The notes under the pieces are model-generated. The model worked only from the letters and a program-made list of their open reading frames with translations. It was not told where the DNA came from and made no database searches. A stretch of 31,567 nucleotides of DNA, from NCBI GenBank assembly GCA_015039365.1, contig WION01000577.1, positions 1 through 31,567 on the forward strand, in the 5' to 3' direction. Position numbers and translations under genes: made by a program. This DNA comes from Amanita rubescens (lineage: Eukaryota; Basidiomycota; Agaricomycetes; Agaricales; Amanitaceae). Shown here piece by piece: positions 25,090-31,567 of the stretch (positions within the stretch are counted from its first letter, which is position 1; every line of letters begins with the position of its first letter).

Positions 25090-27026
25090 GGCAGGTTCGA
25101 GGCCCTTTTTTTGCAATTTACTCCGCAAAGATGGATACTTGTAAAGACAAGGTTTACATTGTTGTAATATAAAGTATGACAATGGTGGCAATAGAACAGA
25201 CAAAACTGGTAATTTGCACGAGACATGAGTAGACTGATTACCATTACACCAATTGCACAAACAAGCCAAGGACGATTGTCGAACGAGGCTCCCACCACTA
25301 GTCACGAGTATGAAAAATGAGGTCCCAACCCACGCGTGATGATGTTGTGCTCACCGTCAAGGGAATCGTGAGGTCAATGAGTATGACCTTTCTTTCCAGC
25401 ACCGAAGTACGACTAGATGTCCAGAGCTTCTGGACAAAGAAACACAACTCAACTTGCGGAACACTCGGAGAAGTAGAGCGGCTCAACAACCACAGACTCA
25501 CGCAGGTGAAAACGTCATCCACCTCGCATTACAACCATCCACCCAAAGCGGTCCTTGCCATCCTTCTGGCTGGATCCTAACATCATCTAAACTTCAAGGA
25601 ATGTTCATAGATATGAATACGGGCAAACTGGTAGCGATGCTTACCGTATCGATAGAAGTCGGTCCCAATCTAAAACATCTGTTTTCTTTTTTTTCCACAA
25701 CCGGGGGCCAACAACACTCGTAAGGTTCAAGTTTTTCGAAGGGGATGGTCCGAACGCAAGAAAAAGGAAGGCAAACACTGAACAAGGAGGTATTTGCGAG
25801 TCTCCACGTAGCCGAGAGTTTTCGTATATGTCTTTTCCGTCGAGGTTTCTTCAAACCTGCTAAGGCACCAGTGAGCGTGCTGAAGAAAAAAGGAAATCAA
25901 ATTTTTTGAGATAGTTGGAGAGCACAAGAACATCGCGCAACGCACTCATGCATGGGATCGCAAAGCCAGGCAACGGGATCTCCAGAGTTTAATACAGCTT
26001 TGATATGGGCCGGTAAATGATCGCCAATCTGGATCAACGACGTTTAGCGAAAGAAGGAATTTAAGACGAGGAAACGTACCTTGGGGGCACCATAGCGCGT
26101 AATGAGGGCCACTCTACCCGTTTCTGACATCCATGGGTTCCTGAATGAATCCAGATGGTACGGAAATACTGGACATGTTCACCGTCCAACTGCCTGGTTC
26201 TATCGCCGACCCATAAAAGCGGAGGTATTGTAGCTATCGGGTGTGCTTGGAGCGGGGAGGGAAACGAGTCATGGCACGTTCGTAATCGAGTAAGAGACCT
26301 TCGTGACTGGTATAGAAATCAACATGGTCGGCGGTTGCAGAAGAAGCTGAAAGGTTGCTGATGGTGCGGCTAAAAGTCCAGGGCATCCGAGAGGGAAGCT
26401 ATGATGGATTCGAATTCGCGGCTGGAGGGTACTAAAGAGTGAGAAGCACAGATTGAAGGAGATCGAAGCTTACCGGATGGAAGGAGAGCGAACATGTGCC
26501 AAGGACCAGTCTCTGGGGTGATGAAGAGAGGCAAATCCTGATGCGAGGGTACGGATGTAGTCGAGTGTGGTTGTCGAGCAAAAGTGGGCCTTGTGTGATT
26601 GATAAGGAGGGAAAAAGACTCGGGGCAGCAGATACGAACCTGAGGAGACGTTCTGGAGTCCTGTCATTGGGGTTGAATCCGAAGCTTATGACTGGGCGGT
26701 CACCGATTTGCTCATAGGGGCTGCTTCTAGGCTTTGCGTAGTACTGTCTTGTGATACGGCCGATACGCATGACTGTGAGGCGCTGGGTCTTCGTATCATG
26801 CCCTTCCTGACAGCATAGAGCTGTTGACGGGTTTTGGCTGCGAGTACGCGTGAAGGGCGCTAGTTGACATCAGACTTGTGATTTTGCGCCCATTAACGGC
26901 CCTACTCACCGCCTCCTCTTCTTGAACCGGTCCCCAGTTTAGCGTCCGCACCCGCAGCACATTGAGCATCCTCAGCGAATGTAGATATTTATACTTGTTG
27001 ATCTTCGGAAGATGCCGGTATTTTAA
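25090..27026. repeat. Segmental duplication, copy 2 (1.9 kb)
   Basis: Direct copy of 7433-9348. Relative to copy 1 it keeps about 31 bp near 26320 and 11 bp near 26082. It lacks 8 bp near 25339 (GAATCCGT in copy 1), about 3 bp near 25945, 4-5 bp near 26216 and one CTC codon near 26545. Left flank and right flank differ completely from those of copy 1. On the right it runs directly into the CGAGGCC-type repeats at 27040. Confidence 0.95.
25945..26800 (-). pseudogene. Class II DAHP synthase fragment, copy 2
   Basis: Same protein segment as the copy at 8300-9125: RIGRITRQYYAKPRSSP, DYIRTLASGFASLHH, DWSLAHVRSPSIR, EFESIIASLSDALDF, then after the shared extra T SRTISNLSASSATADHVDFY with TSHEGLLLDYERAMTR. 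The THEGLL-type block, diagnostic of class II DAHP synthases, survives only here. It also keeps RYGAPK followed by a proper GTACGT donor and a ~50-nt intron before IGNHLPAHIKAVLNSGDP and CDPMH. It has lost bases in the SAHFLWVGD region and the Gly after CDPMH. The enzyme is incomplete at both ends and the frame is broken, so it cannot be functional. Confidence 0.84.
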
Positions 27027-27039
27027 TGGAGCGTTACCG

Positions 27040-27160
27040 AAACTCGCGCGACGTGCCGATTATAAGACCGAGACCTACATTTCATTTCGGCCTCGGAATA
27101 AGACCGAGAAAGACCGAGACCTACACCTACATTTCATTTCGGCCTCGGAATATAACAGCT
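27040..27160. repeat. Tandem CGGCCTCGGAAT repeat (LTR-like debris)
   Basis: AAGACCGAGACCTACATTTC followed by ATTTCGGCCTCGGAAT occurs twice (27063 and 27110). The CGGCCTCGGAAT core also occurs near 2481 and 2712, in the LTR-like debris at the other end of the window. Confidence 0.65.
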
Positions 27161-27324
27161 GTATTTATTGGCTCATTGCGGACGACAGCGGCTGTGGTCT
27201 GACTTCATGGTCTCGTTATGCTTTATACCCGCAAGGGTTGTACCCACAAGGGGCGGCATACCATCGAGTGTGTGTGGATTCAGAGGCCGAGGATTCAGCC
27301 AGGTCCATTGCCAAACAGGTATAG

Positions 27325-27440
27325 GTACAGGTCAAGTTATCCTGTACCCGCATCTAAACCCGTACCGGTCCGGGTATGTCACGGGGTCCGGGTCCGGGTA
27401 TGCACCTGGATACCCAGGGGTATACCCGAGCCAATCCCCA
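27325..27440. repeat. Short GGGTAYMCGG/TACCCG degenerate repeat
   Basis: Interleaved TACCCG, CCGGGTA and GGTCCGGGTCCGGGTATG steps alternate strand sense, so the stretch can form hairpins. No coding content. Confidence 0.6.
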
Positions 27441-27639
27441 AAAATAAGGCCGGGAAACCAAAGTTCCTGCGTAACGTGCTTCAAGAATTCTTCTTCGGCA
27501 ACGGAGTAATCCAAATTACTCGTCTCGTTCAAGTGAGTTTCCAACTCATCATAGACCTGATATCTGATCAGAACAATAGCCCATAGGCCAATTCTTCAGC
27601 GGCATCAAGATAAGCCGTAGCGCTCCCATGTCACAGTGT

Positions 27640-28198
27640 CAAACGGCATCAGTCAAAACGTGTACCACACGAGGTACACTGCACCACGTCAAGAGCTTCA
27701 CGGTACGTCTTCTTCAGCATCAATGCGCGCTCCCTTATCATATTCTCTAACAGACGGGGACCTGGATCGAATAGAACGCCATACAGCCTCGACGACCACA
27801 AAAATGGGATTTTTGAAAACGGACTTGATGGATGCGAGTGGTAATGAATAGGTACGTTTCTCCCAACATTCTTCGATGAGAGAATCCGAATAATGCCCGA
27901 CAGAGGTTGATCCGTCAAGGAAAACGATGATGAGCAGTGCTCTGAGCCATGCCCCAAGGTCGCTCCATGCTCTATCCAATCCTAATCGATCTGGCGCCTT
28001 CTTCGCTTCGGAAATCCATGCCTTTTCACCTATCCAACCAACTGCCAACTTGAACATTAACTTGCGCAAACGCGAAATGCGGTCCATGCATCGCCTCGAC
28101 CAGTCCCAACCAACATCACCATCTTCATCAACAATATCTAGACTATCATCTTTGGGGTTGAGTCCTTTATGACTGTTACTCCCCCTGGACTCATCCAC
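27640..28198 (-). pseudogene. Unidentified conserved-looking protein fragment with CxxC end
   Basis: From 28198 the minus strand reads an acidic start (NPKDDSLDIVDEDGDVGWDW), then RKLMFKLAVGWIGEKAW, DLGAWLRALLIIVFLDGS, SLIEECWEKRTYSLPLASIK and FKNPIFVVVEAVWRSIRSR. The frame is lost near 27720 and another frame continues as TYREALDVVQCTSCGTRFD, a CxxC motif that looks like the first half of a zinc-binding knuckle, followed by stops. Mostly helical, with one hydrophobic segment. I do not recognise a named family. The single frame break and missing second half of the knuckle suggest a pseudogene. Confidence 0.45.
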
Positions 28199-28470
28199 GA
28201 ATGAATCCGCAACCGGTAAGTCTTTTTCTTCGTCGAATGTAAAATTTTCGCTGGCGCTGACTGAACCTTTTTTACGCCAACAGATTTCACGATTTTCATC
28301 ATTAATCCAAGCGGCATGTCTTCAACAAGTAAACCACCCGGATCATCAACAGTATCACCAGGACAGGCTTCAGCGTCGAATGCAATTGACTGCGCGCCTT
28401 CCGTGATCGCCCAAGCATTGGTATTGCACTCCTTCGAGGTGCATCTTTCGAAAATTTCGGCTCCATCATA
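28199..28470. other. Short stretch between two minus-strand fragments
   Basis: Could be intron or spacer. No strong splice pair joins the two neighbours in frame. Confidence 0.3.
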
Positions 28471-29250
28471 TTACTCACGTGGAGGGGCCTTCATCCCAAT
28501 GACAACAGGTGCAACCATCAAAACGCAGACGGCCGACCATACTCCCCCTGAATCCAACATTCGCGCCTGGACCCTGACATCGCCCGTTTCAAGTTCGTCA
28601 GCCCGACTGCTATTAGGCGAATCCCAACGACCGGCATCCAGACAGATCCGGCCCTCAAGGGCATCCATCACCTCGGACGGCTTCAACAACTCCCCAGCAA
28701 TGGTGCTAACGGGTTCCTCGCGACATATCAATACATGATGGCTCGCGCTCGAGTCATCAAGATAACCAGATTCTTCAGGTATGTCGACCTTTTCCAAGTT
28801 CAATGGGGATAAATATGTTTGAGCCTGTTCCAGCTGCGCAATCGCAACCGCAAAACAGGGGATAACGACTGCTCCGCTTCCGGGAACTTGGGTTGGTGTG
28901 GCTACCGATCCCAATCGTACAAGAGGTGGAACTGGGAATGTCAATGCGAAACAGAGGTCAAGGGTGGGACGGAGTGGTAGGGTTAGGGTTGGCCTGGCGG
29001 GTTGGGATACATTTGTACCTCCCGTTCCTGCTCCTACTCTGGCTGCACAGCTGCAACAGCAATCGCAATCGTGGGTTGGGTGAGGATGCTGGGCATTAAT
29101 ATCTCTGCAAAAAATATGACCATGAACGAGAAAAAGTCGGGAGACAGGTCGCCAGAGTAGGAAGGCCTGCTCTTGTTGTAACTGCTATTAGGCATTTCAA
29201 GGGAAAGTAGAAATACTCCAAGTTGTACTCTTACTGCAAACGGGGTCATG
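28471..29250 (-). pseudogene. Unidentified membrane-anchored protein fragment
   Basis: The upstream part (29249-29050) encodes a hydrophobic protein end: LGVFLLSLEMPNSSYNKSRP and FFSFMVIFFAEILMPSILTQ then PTIAIAVAA, one or two membrane helices. The frame changes near 29045 and continues as GAGTGGTNVSQPARPTLTLP, then PLVRLGSVATPTQVPGSG and a soluble region with SSASHHVLICREEPVST and VMDALEGRICLDAGRWDSP, ending with a GTGAGT donor-like site near 28475. It may be an upstream exon of the fragment at 27640-28198, since orientation agrees. Function unknown. Confidence 0.35.
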
Positions 29251-29383
29251 ATTCACATACGAATCGACAAGGTAACGACTTACCGTTATGCACTTCGTGA
29301 ACCTCTTGGACTTCCTCTTTAAGTCCTCAATATGGGTCCAAGTTTATCGGTCAATAAAGCAATCGTCCTCAGTTATTTCCTTC

Positions 29384-30075
29384 CTATAGAGCAAGTTCCG
29401 CCCCTGCAGGCTGTTTGTGTTCTAGTGGCGGTGCTAAAGGCGACACTTCTAATCCGGGCTTCTTGCTTTCCATGCATGTTTGGTGCCCACACGCGTGCTT
29501 GATCAATCCCTCAAAATGCCCTGTGTTTCTCTCGTGATGGTGCAGTCGCTGCAACACTGCTTTCTTTCGTGGAATGGGAATGACCCTCATCATTGCGGCC
29601 AGGGTCCACCCCGTGCTACCAACCCAGCTGCGGTACGCGCCTTCGACCTGAGTAACAACGCGAGGACGGCGTATGACACATCTTCGTGACTTTTGGATCC
29701 ACGTGTCGAAGAAGAAGGGATCCATATCGCTGGATGCTGTTAATGATCCATCGCACTTGCCGACTAAGCGAAAGATAGGCTGTTCAGTACGAAAAGCAAG
29801 CACATAACGTGGCGCCGTGTAACGCTCAATGAACGCGCTCATCGTGGAGGAGTGGTTGACATTGGATGTTGACGTGGGATTTCATCAATAAAGGGGAGGA
29901 TTTCCCAGTGGGCTGAGGCACGGATTTCAATTCCAAGGGTTTTGAGGGTGTTGCAGAGTTTATGGCGGAGGAGTGGATCGTGGATGAGGTGAAGGCGAGG
30001 AAGTCGGTATTGGAGTAAGAGTGCAGACTGTAATGAATGGAACCTAAGACAATATTTGTCAGTGGAGTGTGCTCC
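29384..30075 (-). pseudogene. Unidentified minus-strand protein, two blocks split by a frame change
   Basis: After a TTAG 3' splice site near 30052 the minus strand reads SLQSALLLQYRLPRLHLIHD, PLLRHKLCNTLKTLGIEI, ASAHWEILPFIDEIPRQHP to a TGA at about 29839. One base away begins MSAFIERYTAPRYVLAFRTE, DMDPFFFDTWIQKSRRCVIR and RPRVVTQVEGAYRSWVGS, then RKKAVLQRLHHHERNTGHFE, ending at 29384. Both blocks look like one soluble helical protein of about 220 residues with a single frame break at the junction, where a one-base sequencing error would have the same effect. Family not recognised. Confidence 0.45.
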
Positions 30076-30095
30076 GAGATAGAGCCGTGTACGCA

Positions 30096-30620
30096 CCAGT
30101 TCATGCCCGACTCCCTCGTTGGAGTGGCTCGTTCCCTACGTGAGACTAAAGGCTGAGTACTTGAGTAATTAGTAAATTTCATAATTTGTGCCGAGGTTCC
30201 ACAAATGCGGGCTCGGGGTCCCCTGATTCTCCATAGGCTCGAACGCGTTCACTAGAAGCCGCATCCGTATGGAGAGGAGGACAGGATTTGCGTGCGAACT
30301 GAGAAGCACTCCCACAGTCTATTCTTTTCGCGCGCCATTCTCGGCCTACCGACCAAGATTGGTGTATTTGGTCGCGATTGGTCGACCCCTTCATCGGCAA
30401 CCACCCTACGATCAGCGTTATCCGCACAACTCGAAATGCCATTAAAAGGCCAGTTGATCAACAGTCTGCTTGGACCATATCTGGATTTTCTCCGAAAGAC
30501 CATAACTTCGAGTTCTTGGTCACCACCTTTCAGTCAAACATCATTACAATGCGATTGTCAACAATCCTGTGGCAAGGTGAAATCCATAGAAGTCCTATGT
30601 CTTTTCTTTGAACGTGCGAC
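30096..30620. other. Stretch without a supported gene
   Basis: Overlapping 77-110-codon frames occur on both strands (for example NFEFLVTTFQSNIITMRLST on plus near 30510). None has a recognisable domain or consistent splice sites. Confidence 0.3.
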
Positions 30621-31140
30621 ATGACATTGCCTTCTGATTCAACTCCTGATAAGATTATAGGAATCCAAAATTGTACTATAATATATTGTGATTGTCAAAC
30701 GCCTGAACAAGTGATGGTGGACCATGGCCTCTTCCCTGCTTCTCTACCTTTTTCTCAAGTAGCATTTTCTATTTCTCTGTTGGATTTTTGCCTTGTGTTG
30801 TCAGATGAAGCATCTAGTATCGATTCCTCCGTTTTGATCAGGACAGCTGTAGAAAGATACTTTGGGGATAAGGGTTATAATCTGCTGGATCACAAAGTAT
30901 GGTTGCTTGTATATTTTTACAGCTACATTATTCTCACCACAAATTTCAGAGAAAACGAGTTAGAGATGTGTTTAAGATGATTCAAGCGGCCATGGATTTG
31001 TACCGAAGTCTGAAATTATCGTTGGATGAAGAGGTAGACCGGACACTGAACATGTGTCAAAGATTGGTGTCAAGTCACTTGATGATAGAAAAAGAGCAAC
31101 CAGGCACGTACTCTCCATATATGTGCCTCTTGCATTTAAA
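30621..31140 (+). mobile_element. Probable KDZ-type transposase fragment (CxC-cluster region)
   Basis: The plus strand reads CTIIYCDCQTPEQVMVDHGL, FPASLPFSQVAFSISLLDFC and VERYFGDKGYNLLDHK. A 53-nt intron follows (GTATGG...TTTCAG, about 30898-30950), then KRVRDVFKMIQAAMDLYRSL and KLSLDEEVDRTLNMCQR. The order CxC, LxxxGLFPxxPxxPxxAxSxxLLDF, a YxxxGYxLL block and an RxRxxxxxxxWY-like helix resembles the region after the CxC cysteine cluster in Kyakuja-Dileera-Zisupton transposases, which are abundant in agaricomycetes. The catalytic DDE region would lie beyond the window or is absent. Assignment is by pattern only. Confidence 0.5.
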
Positions 31141-31567
31141 CTGAGTAACTGCGTCTGCCATAGCATTCCCGGACATTTTAGAAATGAACAACCGAGTGGA
31201 CAACCTAACGGAGCTTCGGTTAGGAAGGAATGTAAAAAGCCTTGCAAATGCAGAATTAGCACAACTATTTGCATCTGAGGTACTAGCAGTCGAGGTTGCG
31301 CTCCATTTAGGAGAATGTGAGTATGAATCACCAGCGAGGAAAGGTACTAATAAATTGGACTTACAGTCAATTACCTAACTATCCCTCTAACTCGTTGGAA
31401 GGAACAACTCCTGTCCATTGGACATGTGAAGGATCTACAGGCATATACCCGCTACTTGCAGTTTTCAGTCAAATTGGCTAGGAAAATATCTAAAGATCAA
31501 CAGCCAGTTGCGCTGACATGGATGACCAACATCACATTGCCATCATTGGTGATTTCGCCCAGTACAA
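31141..31567 (+). other. Continuation with unresolved coding potential
   Basis: A frame near 31185 (TELRLGRNVKSLANAELAQL, FASEVLAVEVALHLGE) and another near 31380 (LTTIPLTRWKEQLLSIGHVK) look protein-like on the plus strand, in line with continuing exons of the gene at 30621. The window ends before it can be resolved. Confidence 0.3.

Noticed and set aside
27698..30096. One single gene covering all minus-strand fragments from 30096 to 27640
   Set aside because: Orientation agrees, but no in-frame splice pairs link the blocks, so they are kept separate.
1..31567. tRNA or rRNA genes
   Set aside because: A few TTCGAATCC-like T-loop strings (near 1396 and 8993) lack a matching acceptor stem and anticodon arm.
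1..31567. Biosynthetic or metabolic gene cluster
   Set aside because: The recognisable genes are unrelated fragments, mostly broken, with no shared pathway, transporter or regulator.

Overview
This window looks like a repeat-rich, gene-poor stretch of a filamentous fungus, most likely an agaricomycete (mushroom-forming basidiomycete). The evidence is coding pieces cut by 45-62 nt GT-AG introns with CTRAY-like branch points, a class II DAHP synthase, an ariadne-type RBR ligase, a GAC1-like CBM21 protein, copia and LINE debris, and a probable KDZ (CxC-cluster) transposase fragment. I could not run any search, so family names rest on motifs read by eye.

Layout. 1-2860: the last exon of an unidentified minus-strand gene, a ~1 kb GC-rich minisatellite, a smaller related minisatellite, and dispersed-repeat or LTR-like debris. 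2861-5181: a TA-flanked element with almost perfect ~30 bp terminal inverted repeats, subterminal GTGATCC/GTTCACG arrays, and as cargo a broken ring-between-ring (RBR) E3 ubiquitin ligase. 5205-5352: an extra outer copy of the same terminus. 5510-7100: a decayed CBM21/PP1 regulatory-subunit gene. 7433-9348 and 25090-27026: two direct copies of a ~1.9 kb duplicated segment, each carrying a class II DAHP synthase pseudogene; the copies share one lesion and differ by private indels. 9733-12358: plus-strand coding remnants, including an unidentified membrane protein. 12642-13058: copia integrase fragment. 13102-15581: an AT-rich non-autonomous TIR element with a probable 10-11 bp target duplication (Mutator-like by that criterion). 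15620-16382: two LINE fragments in opposite orientation. 16574-18733: a 477-codon open frame for the C-terminal half of a GEN1/Yen1-like Holliday-junction resolvase, plus a decayed inverted copy of part of it. 19245-20257: two more fragments, one from a SNF5 domain. 21007-22667: the most intact gene, multi-exon, function unknown, with a TATA box and a poly(A) signal. 22849-23880: unidentified minus-strand coding pieces. 24190-24790: a second minisatellite. 27040-30075: LTR-like repeats and several minus-strand coding remnants of unrecognised families. 30621-31140: KDZ transposase fragment.

The genes do not form a pathway or cluster. The common theme is host gene fragments (RBR ligase, DAHP synthase, GAC1-like, GEN1, SNF5) lying broken among transposons and minisatellites. 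The most unusual objects are the TIR element carrying a dead RBR ligase, the duplicated DAHP synthase pseudogene with differential decay, and the structured minisatellites. Single-base frame breaks in nearly every recognisable gene could partly reflect assembly error; substitutions (TAG stops, loss of a catalytic Cys) and the frame break shared by both duplicates argue that much of the decay is real.
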